NCBI RefSeq assembly: GCF_014218275.1 | Contig: NZ_AP023213.1 | Coordinates: 1,094,001-1,158,000 of the forward strand | DNA: 64,000 bases | From: Citrifermentans bremense | GTDB lineage: Bacteria > Desulfobacterota > Desulfuromonadia > Geobacterales > Geobacteraceae | Direction: 5' to 3' | In this document: one piece after another, positions 31,005-39,439 of the stretch | Numbering within the stretch: the first letter of the stretch is position 1 | Layout: every line of letters starts with the position of its first letter | Notes under the pieces: generated by a model | Database searches by the model: none | Seen by the model: only the letters and a program-made list of their open reading frames with translations | Told to the model about the DNA's origin: nothing | Translations under genes and position numbers: made by a program

Positions 31005-31132
31005 TCGCACGCGGATTTGGCGGAAAACGCGGATAAAGGCGGATAGGTCTGAAGAGAAATAGTTTATAGATGTGAGGTTTACAGGTGTTATCTGCAGTTA
31101 TCGTTTTTGTTTCCGTGTAATCCGTGTGCGAT
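31005..31132. repeat. dispersed inverted-repeat element, copy 1
   Basis: Left end TCGCACGCGGAT at 31005, right end ATCCGTGTGCGA ending at 31132, so the ends are inverted. The right arm (31088-31132), read backwards, matches 54365-54406 at nearly every base (GTTATCGTTTTTGTTTCCGT core). Confidence 0.85.
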
Positions 31133-31156
31133 TTTTTTGTTTTTCAGGAGGTTTTT

Positions 31157-31900
31157 TTGAGATTCATCCGCATGCCCCACGACCGTATCGTCTACCTGCT
31201 GCTCCTGGTCTCAATCGTTCTCTACTTCATGGATTATTTCCTCTTCGGCCGCGCCGGCGAAATCGGCTTCGGCTTCATGTCCAACGTCGCCTTCCTCCCG
31301 GTGTACGTCCTCTTCGTCACGCTCATGATCGAGCGGGTCCTGCGGGAGCGCGAGCGCGAGGCGATGCTCAAGAAGCTCAACATGGTGATCGGCATCTTCT
31401 TCAGCGAGGTCGGCACGAGGCTCTTGCGCGACTTCCTCGAATTCTTCCCGGACGGAGAGGAGCTGAGGCAAAGGCTCAACGTCACCGTGCGCTGGCGCGA
31501 GGATGATTACCGCACCGCCCGCGACTTCCTCAAAAGCCACGAGATCCGCCTCGACGCACGCCTGGGGGACCTTCCCCGTCTGAAGGAGTTCCTGTCGGAG
31601 AAGAAAGGGGTCATGCTCTCGCTCATGGAGAACCCGAACCTTTTGGAGCACGAGTCCTTCACCGACCTGCTCTGGGCGGTGTTCCACCTGATCGAGGAGC
31701 TCCAGGCACGCCACTGCCTCGCCTCCCTTCCCGCAAGCGACCTCGAGCACCTGGCCGGAGACATGAAAAGGGCCCACAACCACCTTCTCATCGAGTGGCT
31801 CTCGTACATGTCCCACCTGCAAAAGGATTACCCCTACCTCTTTTCGCTGGCGGTCAGGATGAACCCGATGAACCCGCAGGCGCATGCCGAGGTGACCTGA
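31157..31900 (+). CDS. membrane protein of unknown function, two helices plus helical domain
   Basis: A 247-residue protein, not recognised. Two hydrophobic helices (about 11-28 and 40-62) are followed by RVLREREREAMLKKLNMV and a soluble, mainly helical domain to the end (65-247), so it looks like an inner-membrane protein with a cytoplasmic domain. TTG 31157 is the likely start: AGGAGG lies five bases before it. It follows the MacAB-like cluster after a repeat element. Function cannot be inferred from the neighbourhood. Confidence 0.75.
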   Translation: MRFIRMPHDRIVYLLLLVSIVLYFMDYFLFGRAGEIGFGFMSNVAFLPVYVLFVTLMIERVLREREREAMLKKLNMVIGIFFSEVGTRLLRDFLEFFPDGEELRQRLNVTVRWREDDYRTARDFLKSHEIRLDARLGDLPRLKEFLSEKKGVMLSLMENPNLLEHESFTDLLWAVFHLIEELQARHCLASLPASDLEHLAGDMKRAHNHLLIEWLSYMSHLQKDYPYLFSLAVRMNPMNPQAHAEVT

Positions 31901-31926
31901 GGCAGGGCGAAAAAGTCAGAAAAAAG

Positions 31927-31955
31927 TTGCATATTTGCATCTTGTGCCTTATAAG
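31927..31955 (+). promoter_or_regulatory. sigma-70 promoter of pheA operon
   Basis: TTGCAT, 17-bp spacer, TATAAG, about 52 bp before the pheA start. No leader peptide rich in Phe/Tyr and no attenuator were seen. Confidence 0.65.
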
Positions 31956-32007
31956 TATCAGCTCCGCTGAGAGCCACTATCCCCCTCCTGAAAGGTGACC
32001 GAACGCT

Positions 32008-33087
32008 TTGAAAGAAAAGCAGACTCTGGAAAAACTCCGTCAGGAAATAGATGCCGTCGACGACCGCATCCTCGACCTTTTGAACCAGCGGGCCAAGCTC
32101 GTCATGGAGGTCGGCGCGGTCAAGACGAAAAGCCACAGCGATTTCCACGTCCCCAGCCGCGAGAGGGAGATCTACGAGCGCCTCACCGCAGCCAATCCCG
32201 GGCCTTTCCCGTCCGACGCGGTGCGGGGCGTCTTCCGCGAGATCATCTCCGCTTCGCTGGCGCTGGAAAAACCCCTGAACGTCGCCTTCCTGGGACCCAG
32301 CGCCACCTTCAGCCACCTGGCCGCCATGCAGCACTTCGGCCTCTCTGCCTCGCTCTCCCCGGAGCGCTCCATCCCCGCCGTATTCGAGGCGGTGGAGAAG
32401 GGGGAGGCGTATTACGGAGTGGTGCCGGTCGAGAACACGACCGAAGGGATGATCTCCCATACGCTCGACATGTTCATGGAGAGCGAACTGAAGATCAACG
32501 CCGAGGTGCTCCTGGAGGTTTCCCATTTCCTCCTCTCCCGCACCGGGCGCTTCGAGGACATAAAGAAGGTCTACTCGCACCCGCAGCCCCTGGCCCAGTG
32601 CCGCAAGTGGCTCGCCGAGAACCTCCCCAACGTGCCGTTGGTCGACGTCGCCTCGACTACCCTCGCCGCGCAGATCGTGTCCGAAGATTACACCGCCGCG
32701 GCCATCGCCAGCGAGTACGCCTCCTCCATCTATAACCTCAAGGTGGTCAAGGCCCGCATCGAGGACCAGGTGAACAACTTCACCCGCTTCCTGGTCATCG
32801 GCCGCAAGATGGCCGACCGCAGCGGAGACGACAAGACCTCGCTCATGTTCTCGGTCCGCGACGAGCCCGGCATCCTGCACCGGATGCTGGAGCCTTTCGC
32901 CCAGCGCGGCATCAACCTCTCCAAGATCGAGTCCCGCCCCCTGAAGCGCAAGGCGTGGGAATACATCTTCTACCTCGACCTCTCAGGCCACATCTCCGAC
33001 CCGGAGGTAGCCGAGGCGGTCAAGGAACTTTCCGGCTGCTGCCAGTTCGTCAAGGTGCTTGGCTCCTATCCCCGGGCGCGTTCATGA
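32008..33087 (+). CDS. pheA: bifunctional chorismate mutase / prephenate dehydratase
   Basis: A 359-residue P-protein. AroQ chorismate mutase (1-90; LRQEIDAVDDRILDLLNQRA), prephenate dehydratase (about 92-270; FLGPSATFSHLAA, VPVENTTEGMI) and a C-terminal ACT domain (280-355; RDEPGILHRML, and the phenylalanine-binding ESRP motif). It makes phenylpyruvate from chorismate and should be inhibited by phenylalanine. The start is TTG 32008 after AAAGGTGA. It heads the operon with tyrA and aroA. Confidence 0.95.
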   Translation: MKEKQTLEKLRQEIDAVDDRILDLLNQRAKLVMEVGAVKTKSHSDFHVPSREREIYERLTAANPGPFPSDAVRGVFREIISASLALEKPLNVAFLGPSATFSHLAAMQHFGLSASLSPERSIPAVFEAVEKGEAYYGVVPVENTTEGMISHTLDMFMESELKINAEVLLEVSHFLLSRTGRFEDIKKVYSHPQPLAQCRKWLAENLPNVPLVDVASTTLAAQIVSEDYTAAAIASEYASSIYNLKVVKARIEDQVNNFTRFLVIGRKMADRSGDDKTSLMFSVRDEPGILHRMLEPFAQRGINLSKIESRPLKRKAWEYIFYLDLSGHISDPEVAEAVKELSGCCQFVKVLGSYPRARS

Positions 33088-33099
33088 GGGAGAGCTAGC

Positions 33100-33960
33100 A
33101 TGCTGGTATTCAATCGGATGGCCGTTATCGGCGTCGGGCTGATCGGGGGCTCGCTCGCCCGCATCCTGCGCGAGAAGGGTGCGGTAAAGGAAGTGGTCGG
33201 CATCGGCCGTGGCGAGGAAAACCTGAAGCGCGGCGTGGAGCTGGGTGTTTTGGACCGTTACACCACGAACGCCAAGGAAGGCGTCGCCGGAGCCGACCTG
33301 GTCTTCGTGGCGACGCCGGTCTGCGCCATCCCCAAGGTGGTGGCAGAAATCGCACCGTTTCTCGCGCCGGGCTGCATCGTGACCGACGGCGGGAGCGTCA
33401 AGGAATTCGTGGTCGAGGCTTGCGAGCAGCTCATGCCCGAGGGGACCTTCTTCGTAGGGGGACACCCCATCGCCGGGACCGAGCACTCCGGGGTCGAGGC
33501 ATCCTTCTCGACGCTGTACCAGGGGAAGCGCTGCATCGTGACGCCGACCGCCAACACCGACGCCCTCGCGCTGGAGAAGGTGGTGGAGATCTGGAAGATC
33601 GCCGGCTCCACGGTTCCGCTCATGGACCCCGTCCAGCACGACCGCGTCGTGGCCGCGATCTCGCACCTGCCGCACATGGTCGCCTATTCGCTGGTCAACG
33701 CCGTCGACGGCTACGACCGCTTCGGGGGGGATCTCCTCTCCTTCTCCGCCGGCGGTTTCCGGGATTTCACCCGCATCGCCTCGTCCGACCCCGTCATGTG
33801 GCGCGACATCGCTCTCACCAACCGCGACGCCATCCTGGAGATGATGGATTTCTTCTCGGGATACCTGGAAACGCTGCGCGGCCTGGTCGCGGAGGGTGAC
33901 GCCGAAGGGCTCCGCAGCTTCTTCCTCAACTCGAAAGAAAAGCGCGACGCTATTCTGTAA
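33100..33960 (+). CDS. tyrA: prephenate dehydrogenase
   Basis: A 286-residue enzyme of tyrosine synthesis. The Rossmann nucleotide site is VIGVGLIGGSLARILREKG (9-27). GGHPIAGTEHSGVEA (about 126-140) carries the catalytic histidine region and DPVQHDRVVAAISHLPHMVAY is the helical domain entry. It lacks an ACT domain. It is 12 bp after pheA; the repeat block behind it separates it from aroA. Confidence 0.93.
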   Translation: MLVFNRMAVIGVGLIGGSLARILREKGAVKEVVGIGRGEENLKRGVELGVLDRYTTNAKEGVAGADLVFVATPVCAIPKVVAEIAPFLAPGCIVTDGGSVKEFVVEACEQLMPEGTFFVGGHPIAGTEHSGVEASFSTLYQGKRCIVTPTANTDALALEKVVEIWKIAGSTVPLMDPVQHDRVVAAISHLPHMVAYSLVNAVDGYDRFGGDLLSFSAGGFRDFTRIASSDPVMWRDIALTNRDAILEMMDFFSGYLETLRGLVAEGDAEGLRSFFLNSKEKRDAIL

Positions 33961-33962
33961 GG

Positions 33963-34140
33963 CAGGGGCTGGAAACCCGGGGCTAGGGACTGGGGGCTGG
34001 CGACTAGCGAACAGTAAAAGAAAATTCGGGGTCCAGCCTCGGGCTGTTGGTTTCGCAGTACAACATCAGGAAAGATAGACTGGGAAGGAAGTGCTGTTGA
34101 GGTGGGGGTGCCAGTCCCTAGCCCCCAGCCCCTAGCCCCG
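33963..34140. repeat. inverted pair of TAGGGACTGGGGGCTGG repeats between tyrA and aroA
   Basis: Left copy (GGGGCTAGGGACTGGGGGCT at 33979-33998, with a partial unit before it) and right copy in reverse orientation (AGTCCCTAGCCCCCAGCCCC at 34113-34132) enclose about 110 bp without an open frame of note. The pair could fold into a long hairpin inside the operon transcript. Confidence 0.82.
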
Positions 34141-34156
34141 GTTCTCAGGGGTACTC

Positions 34157-35446
34157 ATGCAAAGCTATACGGTTCAACCCGCAAAATCGGTACGGGGAGA
34201 AATCAGCGTCCCCGGCGACAAGTCGATATCGCACCGCTCCATCATGTTCGGCTCCATCGCCTCCGGCGTCACCAAGGTGACCGGCTTTCTGCGCGGCGAG
34301 GACGCCCTGGCCACCCTGGAAGCCTTCCGCGCCATGGGGGTGCAGATCGATGACGACGGGGAAACGGTCACCATCCAGGGGCGGGGGCTGCACGGCCTGA
34401 GCGAGCCCACCGACGTGGTCGACTGCGGCAACTCCGGGACCTCGATGCGCCTTTTGACCGGCCTGCTCGCCGGGCAGAACTTCTTCTCGGTCCTTTCCGG
34501 GGACAAGTACCTGCGCGCCCGCCCCATGAAGCGCGTTGTGGGACCCCTGGCCCAGATGGGCGCCCGCATCTCGGGGCGCGCCGGTGGTGAGAAGGCCCCG
34601 CTGGCGATCCAGGGTTCTAAGCTCAAAGGAATCGACTACGACTCCCCCGTTTCCAGCGCCCAGGTCAAGTCCGCCATCATGCTGGCAGGGCTTTACGCCG
34701 GCGGGGAGACGGTGGTGCGCGAGCCGCATCTCTCCCGCGACCACTCCGAACGTATGCTGCGCGCTTTCGGCGCACACGTAGAGACCTTCCCCGGCGGCGT
34801 CAAGGTGCGCGGCGGGGCGGAGCTTACCGGACGCGACATAGTTGTCCCGGGCGACATCTCCTCGGCCGCCTTCTTCATGGTCGCGGCCCTCATCGTACCC
34901 GGCTCCGATCTCTTGATCCGCGGCGTCGGCATCAACCCGACCCGCACCGGCATCATCGACGTGCTCAAGGGGATGGGGGGAGACCTGGAACTTACGAACC
35001 AGCGCGACGAATCGGGTGAGCCGGTCGCCGACATCAGGGTGCGCCACTCGAAACTGACCGCTATGGAGATCTCCGGGGAGGTGGTGCCGCGCGCCATCGA
35101 CGAGTTCCCCGCCATCTGCGTCGCCGCTTCGCTGGCGCAAGGGACCACCGTCGTGCGCGACGCCGCGGAACTCCGGGTCAAGGAAACCGACCGCATCTCC
35201 GCCATGGCCGACAACTTGAGGCGCGCCGGCGTCGAGATCGTCGAGACTCCGGACGGCATGAAGATCACCGGCGTTGCCGCCTTGAAGGGATGTGCCGCCG
35301 ACAGCTTCGGCGATCACAGGATCGCCATGTCCATGATGGTCGCAGGCTTGGTCGCCCAGGGCGAGACCAGCGTATCGGACACCGAGTGCATCGCGACCTC
35401 GTTCCCCGGCTTCGTAAGCCTCCTCGAGGGGGTGGCGCAGCGGTGA
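34157..35446 (+). CDS. aroA: 3-phosphoshikimate 1-carboxyvinyltransferase (EPSP synthase)
   Basis: A 429-residue EPSP synthase. SVPGDKSISHRSIMFGSIA (16-34) with the phosphate-binding lysine, DCGNSGTSMRLLTGLLAGQ (about 91-109; the PEP-site region with Gly-Thr-Ser-Met-Arg), and RVKETDRISAMADNLR near the C-terminus. In the glyphosate-site segment the sequence is G-N-S-G-T-S, normal for class II enzymes. Its stop TGA overlaps the GTG of cmk by 4 bp. Confidence 0.96.
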   Translation: MQSYTVQPAKSVRGEISVPGDKSISHRSIMFGSIASGVTKVTGFLRGEDALATLEAFRAMGVQIDDDGETVTIQGRGLHGLSEPTDVVDCGNSGTSMRLLTGLLAGQNFFSVLSGDKYLRARPMKRVVGPLAQMGARISGRAGGEKAPLAIQGSKLKGIDYDSPVSSAQVKSAIMLAGLYAGGETVVREPHLSRDHSERMLRAFGAHVETFPGGVKVRGGAELTGRDIVVPGDISSAAFFMVAALIVPGSDLLIRGVGINPTRTGIIDVLKGMGGDLELTNQRDESGEPVADIRVRHSKLTAMEISGEVVPRAIDEFPAICVAASLAQGTTVVRDAAELRVKETDRISAMADNLRRAGVEIVETPDGMKITGVAALKGCAADSFGDHRIAMSMMVAGLVAQGETSVSDTECIATSFPGFVSLLEGVAQR

Positions 35447-36144
35447 GCGCGGTAAGGGAAAACGGAGTAATCGTAGCCATCGACGGCCCGTCCGGGGCCG
35501 GCAAAAGCAGCCTCACCAAGCTTCTCGCCAAACGCCTGGGGTACATCCACATCGACACCGGCGCCATGTTCCGCGCCGTGGCCCTTTCTGCCAAGCGCGC
35601 CGGCATCGCCAGCGACGACGATAAAGGGCTGGCGGAGCTCTGCCAAGGCCTCGAGATCAGCTTTGCCCGCGACGGCGAGACCTGCCGGGTGCTCGCCAAC
35701 GGCGAAGATGTTTCCAGCGAGATCAGGACCGAGGAGATCGGGCTTTTGACCTCGACCATCTCGGCGCGCAAGCCCGTGCGCCAGGCGCTTTTGGAAATGC
35801 AGCGCAGGATGGGCGCCAAGGGAGGGGTTATCCTGGAAGGGCGCGACATCGGCACCGTGGTCTTTCCCGACGCCGAGGTGAAGTTCTTTCTCTCCGCCAG
35901 CGCCGAGGAGCGCGGCCGTCGCCGCTACCTGGAGCTCGCCGCTCGCGGCGAGAGCGCGACTCTCGAAGAGACCATAGCCAAGGTGATCCAGCGCGACCGG
36001 CAGGACGAGGGGCGCGAGCACGCACCGCTCAAGCAGGCCGAAGACGCCGTCCCCATCGATTCCACCAGCCTCTCCATCGAGCAGGTGCTGGAACTGATGG
36101 AACGGACCGTGAAAGAACGCCTGGCCCAAGGGGGTAAGGGGTAA
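35443..36144 (+). CDS. cmk: cytidylate kinase
   Basis: A 233-residue (d)CMP kinase. P-loop GPSGAGKSS, substrate region HIDTGAMFRAVAL, ILEGRDIGTVVFPDAEVKFFL and a C-terminal RDRQDEGREHAPLKQAEDAVPIDS lid. It phosphorylates CMP and dCMP. The start is GTG 35443, translationally coupled to aroA through a GTGA overlap; the frame is open further upstream inside aroA but that part is not CMP kinase. Confidence 0.95.
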   Translation: MSAVRENGVIVAIDGPSGAGKSSLTKLLAKRLGYIHIDTGAMFRAVALSAKRAGIASDDDKGLAELCQGLEISFARDGETCRVLANGEDVSSEIRTEEIGLLTSTISARKPVRQALLEMQRRMGAKGGVILEGRDIGTVVFPDAEVKFFLSASAEERGRRRYLELAARGESATLEETIAKVIQRDRQDEGREHAPLKQAEDAVPIDSTSLSIEQVLELMERTVKERLAQGGKG

Positions 36145-36146
36145 CC

Positions 36147-36998
36147 ATGGAAGTGATACTGGCAAAGCATGCCGGCTTTTGCTTCGGCGTGAAAAGGGCG
36201 ACCCAGCTCGCGTTCGAAGCCGCCGACATCGGAAGGGAAACCTACACGCTCGGGCCCATCATCCATTCGCCGCAGGTAGTGCAAAGGCTCGAGGAGATGG
36301 GGGTGATCCCGGTCGAGAACGTGAGCGAGGTGGAGAGCGGCGGCACCATCATCATCCGCTCCCACGGTGTCGCTGCCGAGGAGCTGGAGGCCGCGGTACG
36401 TGCCAACCTCGAGGTGGTGGACGCCACCTGCCCCTTCGTGAAGAAAGCCCAGGAACATGTGGCGACCCTTTCCAAGGAGGGGTACGACATCGTCGTTGTG
36501 GGGGACGCGGTGCACCCCGAGGTGCAGGGGATCGTTTCCTACGCTGCAGGAAGGGTTTACGTGGTCAGCTCCGGAAAAGACGTGGAGCGCCTGCCGCGCA
36601 TGTCGAAGATCGGCATCGTGGCGCAGACCACCCAGTCGTTCGAGCACCTGCAGGACGTCGTGACCGCCTGTCTTGCCAGGGGAGGGGAGACCCGGGTCTA
36701 CAACACCATCTGCGACGCCACGGCCGTCAGGCAGGACGAGGCAAAGAAGCTTGCCGGCGCGGTGGACTGCATGGTGGTGATCGGCGGCTTCAACTCCGCC
36801 AACACAAAGAGGCTCGCCCAGATCTGCAGGGAGCTTCTGCCGCGCACCCACCACGTCGAGACCGCCTGCCAGATCGACGCGCAGTGGTTCGAGGGAGTCG
36901 AGAAGGTCGGAGTCACGGCCGGGGCCTCCACTCCGAAGTGGATCATCGACGAAGTGATCAATCGTATTTCGGCGATTGATAAAGATAAAATAAGTTGA
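36147..36998 (+). CDS. ispH: 4-hydroxy-3-methylbut-2-enyl diphosphate reductase
   Basis: A 283-residue 4Fe-4S enzyme, the last step of the MEP isoprenoid pathway. The three cluster cysteines are in AKHAGFCFGVKRA (C12), DATCPFVKKAQ (about 95) and NTICDATAVRQDE (about 190). RSHGVA and GGFNSANTKRLA are typical. It is 2 bp after cmk; the order cmk-ispH-rpsA is widespread. This enzyme does not carry the S1 fusion seen in some Firmicutes; S1 is a separate gene here. Confidence 0.96.
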   Translation: MEVILAKHAGFCFGVKRATQLAFEAADIGRETYTLGPIIHSPQVVQRLEEMGVIPVENVSEVESGGTIIIRSHGVAAEELEAAVRANLEVVDATCPFVKKAQEHVATLSKEGYDIVVVGDAVHPEVQGIVSYAAGRVYVVSSGKDVERLPRMSKIGIVAQTTQSFEHLQDVVTACLARGGETRVYNTICDATAVRQDEAKKLAGAVDCMVVIGGFNSANTKRLAQICRELLPRTHHVETACQIDAQWFEGVEKVGVTAGASTPKWIIDEVINRISAIDKDKIS

Positions 36999-37022
36999 TT
37001 TTTGTCGACAATGTGCTAAATT
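36995..37022 (+). promoter_or_regulatory. possible promoter for rpsA
   Basis: TTGATT, 16-bp spacer, TAAATT, overlapping the ispH stop. The gap to rpsA is the first AT-rich stretch in the operon, which suits an internal promoter for a highly expressed gene. Confidence 0.4.
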
Positions 37023-37066
37023 AGCTCGATTTTATATGGAGATTACACGAGGGGGTACACGTTTCA

Positions 37067-38821
37067 ATGGGTGAAGAAAAACGGACGTTCAAGAAAAAAG
37101 ATATGCCTATCAGGCGGTTACACGATAATGACGAGGAGCTGGATCAGGCCGAAATGGGTGGTGAGTTTGCCGACCTTTTCCAGGACAGTCTGAGGCAGCC
37201 GCAGAGTGGCGAGGTAGTCAAGGCCGTCGTGGTTCAGATCGAGCAGGACGTGGTGCTGGTGGACGTCGGGTACAAGTCCGAAGGCGCAATCCGCATCGCC
37301 GAGTTCATCGACGAGAACGGCGAGCTGAACGTGAAGGTCGGTGACGAAGTGAACGTTTACTTCGAGCGCGGCGAGAACATCCGCGGCCACATGGTCCTCT
37401 CCAAGAAGAAAGCCGATTCCCAGGTTGCCTGGGAGACCATCGCCGCAGCCGGCGAGGGTGGCGTCATCGAAGGGAAGATCACCGGCAAGGTGAAAGGCGG
37501 CATGACCGTCGACGTCGGCGTCGAGGCATTCCTGCCGGCATCGCAGGTTGACCTGCGTCCCGGCGGCAACATGGACCGCTTCGTAGGCCAGACCTACCAG
37601 TTCAGGATCCTGAAGCTGAACAGGAAGCGCGGCAACCTGGTTCTTTCCCGTCGCGTGCTGCTCGAGGAGGAGCGCGAGAAGGCAAGGACCGAGACCCTGG
37701 CGACCCTGAAGGAAGGCGACATCGCCGACGGCGTGGTCAAGAACATCGCCGAGTACGGCGCATTCGTCGACCTGGGCGGCGTGGACGGCCTGCTGCACGT
37801 GACCGACATGTCCTGGGGCCGTCTTGGCCACCCCTCCGAGATGGTCAAAGTGGGCGACACCCTCAAGGTGATGGTCCTCAAGTACGACCGCGAGAAAGGG
37901 AAGATCTCCCTGGGCCTCAAGCAGACCGTGCCCGATCCCTGGCTCAACGTCGGCGACCGCTACAAGGAAGGCGAGAGGGTCCGCGGCAAAGTCGTGAGCC
38001 TGACCGATTACGGCGCATTCATCTCCCTGGAAGACGGCATCGAAGGCCTGGTGCACGTGTCCGAGATGTCCTGGACCAGGAGAGTGCGTCACCCGTCCGA
38101 AATCCTCAAGGTTGGTGAGGAAGTCGAAGCGGTCATCCTGGGCGTCGATCCGGGCAACCGCAGGATCTCCCTGGGCCTCAAGCAGACCGAGATCAACCCC
38201 TGGACCGTGATCGGGGAGCGTTACCCGGTCGGCACCAAGATCGAAGGGCAGATCAAGAACATCACCGACTTCGGCGTCTTCATCGGCATCGAAGACGGCA
38301 TCGACGGCCTGGTGCATGTCTCCGACATCTCCTGGACCCGCCGCGTCAAGCATCCGGGCGAGATGTTCACCAAGGGGCAGACCGTGCAGGCAGTCGTTCT
38401 CAACATCGACGTCGAGAACGAGCGTCTCTCCCTGGGCATCAAGCAGCTGGCAGCCGATCCGTGGGAAGAGATCCCCAGGAAGTACCGTCCGGGCTCCAAG
38501 GTCAAAGGGCGCGTCACCTCCGTGACCGACTTCGGCATCTTCGTCGAGATCGAAGAAGGTATCGAGGGGCTGATCCACGTTTCCGAGATCTCCTACGAGA
38601 AGGTCGCTTCTCCGAAGGACTTCGCCAACGTGGGCGACGAGCTCGAAGCAGTAGTGCTGAACGTGGACATGGTCGAGAAGAAGATCGCCCTCTCCATCAA
38701 GGCGCTGCAGACCGCCATGGAGAAAGCGGAGATGGCCTCCTACATGGGGAGCCAGGGTGAGGCGACCTCCAGCTTCGGCGACCTGCTGAAAGAGAAGCTG
38801 AAGAAGAGCACCGAGGAATAG
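37067..38821 (+). CDS. rpsA: 30S ribosomal protein S1
   Basis: A 584-residue S1 protein with six S1 RNA-binding repeats, beginning at about residues 44, 130, 215, 302, 389 and 476 (for example GVVKNIAEYGAFVDLGGVDG, GKVVSLTDYGAFISLEDGIE). Repeats 3-6 are most alike. It binds mRNA and brings it to the 30S subunit. A basic 25-residue N-terminal stretch (GEEKRTFKKKDMPIRRL) precedes repeat 1. GAGGGGG lies upstream of the ATG. Confidence 0.96.
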   Translation: MGEEKRTFKKKDMPIRRLHDNDEELDQAEMGGEFADLFQDSLRQPQSGEVVKAVVVQIEQDVVLVDVGYKSEGAIRIAEFIDENGELNVKVGDEVNVYFERGENIRGHMVLSKKKADSQVAWETIAAAGEGGVIEGKITGKVKGGMTVDVGVEAFLPASQVDLRPGGNMDRFVGQTYQFRILKLNRKRGNLVLSRRVLLEEEREKARTETLATLKEGDIADGVVKNIAEYGAFVDLGGVDGLLHVTDMSWGRLGHPSEMVKVGDTLKVMVLKYDREKGKISLGLKQTVPDPWLNVGDRYKEGERVRGKVVSLTDYGAFISLEDGIEGLVHVSEMSWTRRVRHPSEILKVGEEVEAVILGVDPGNRRISLGLKQTEINPWTVIGERYPVGTKIEGQIKNITDFGVFIGIEDGIDGLVHVSDISWTRRVKHPGEMFTKGQTVQAVVLNIDVENERLSLGIKQLAADPWEEIPRKYRPGSKVKGRVTSVTDFGIFVEIEEGIEGLIHVSEISYEKVASPKDFANVGDELEAVVLNVDMVEKKIALSIKALQTAMEKAEMASYMGSQGEATSSFGDLLKEKLKKSTEE

Positions 38822-38871
38822 AACCAGTCACTTCGCCGACTGATTAATTTAATAGTAACTGAGGTATGTAA

Positions 38872-39153
38872 ATGACTAAGAGCGAACTGATCGACAAGCT
38901 GGTTGAAGTACGTGGCGTGCTGACCCGCAAGGACTCCGAGGCCGTCGTTTCCATGGTGTTCGACGCCATGAGCGAGGCGCTCACCAGCGGAGACAAGGTA
39001 GAGATCCGCGGTTTTGGGAGCTTCACCATCAGGGATCGCGAGCCGCGTGAGGCAAGGAACCCGAAGAGCGGCGAGATCGTCAGCATCCCGTCCAAGAAGA
39101 CCCCGTTTTTCAAGACCGGCAAGGATCTTAGGGAGCGGGTGAACAACCTGTAG
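38872..39153 (+). CDS. ihfB: integration host factor subunit beta (HU/IHF family)
   Basis: A 93-residue DNA-bending protein. MTKSELIDKLVE start, GFGSFTIRDREPREARNPKSGE beta-arm region with the intercalating proline (ARNPKSG), and a KTPFFKTGKDLRERVN C-terminus typical of IHF-beta rather than HU. The place directly after rpsA is the classic rpsA-ihfB order. IHF is also a cofactor for many tyrosine integrases, such as the one encoded just downstream. Confidence 0.93.
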   Translation: MTKSELIDKLVEVRGVLTRKDSEAVVSMVFDAMSEALTSGDKVEIRGFGSFTIRDREPREARNPKSGEIVSIPSKKTPFFKTGKDLRERVNNL

Positions 39154-39171
39154 CAGTAAAAGCGGGAATCG

Positions 39172-39258
39172 GCCCGGATGGCGGAATTGGTAGACGCAAG
39201 GGACTTAAAATCCCTCGTCTGAAAGGACGTGCCGGTTCGACCCCGGCTCCGGGCACCA
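39172..39258 (+). tRNA. tRNA-Leu (anticodon TAA)
   Basis: Acceptor GCCCGGA pairs with TCCGGGC, followed by A and an encoded CCA. D-arm GCGGAATTGGTAGACGC, anticodon arm GGGACTTAAAATCCC with TAA, a long variable arm (TCGTCTGAAAGGACG), T-arm CCGGTTCGACCCCGG. The long variable arm is as expected for leucine. Its last 20 bp serve as the attachment site of the mobile element. Confidence 0.97.
39239..39258 (+). repeat. attL, tRNA-Leu 3' end
   Basis: GACCCCGGCTCCGGGCACCA, identical to 50768-50787. The flanks differ, which defines a 20-bp crossover repeat bounding the element. Confidence 0.9.
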
Positions 39259-39287
39259 GTAGTAAGTACAACAGAATATAATAAAGT

Positions 39288-39323
39288 GAAAAAGCCCTGA
39301 AAAATCAGGGCTTTTTCTTTTTT
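39288..39323 (+). terminator. terminator just inside left end of element
   Basis: GAAAAAGCCCTGA, loop AAAA, TCAGGGCTTTTTC, then T-run. It now ends the tRNA-Leu transcript; the original one (50816-50848) was moved to the far side of the insertion. Confidence 0.92.
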
Positions 39324-39367
39324 GAAGTCCGACGGGGTCCAACAAAATCTACCCCAAGCAAAGTTTT

Positions 39368-39438
39368 TTGGGTATATTTTTGGGTATATGCGCGATCTCG
39401 GGATCACAGCATATACCCAAAACAGGAGATATACCCAA
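39368..39438. repeat. integrase arm-type sites, left end
   Basis: Four copies of TTGGGTATAT: two direct (39368-39377, 39380-39389) and two inverted (39411-39420, 39429-39438). Two similar copies lie at the right end (50699, 50716). They overlap the upstream region of the integrase gene, so binding may also repress it. Confidence 0.75.
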
Positions 39439-39439
39439 A

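Noticed and set aside
37118..38578. 486-codon minus-strand frame over rpsA
   Set aside because: Shadow of six S1 repeats; its own periodic pattern only mirrors them.
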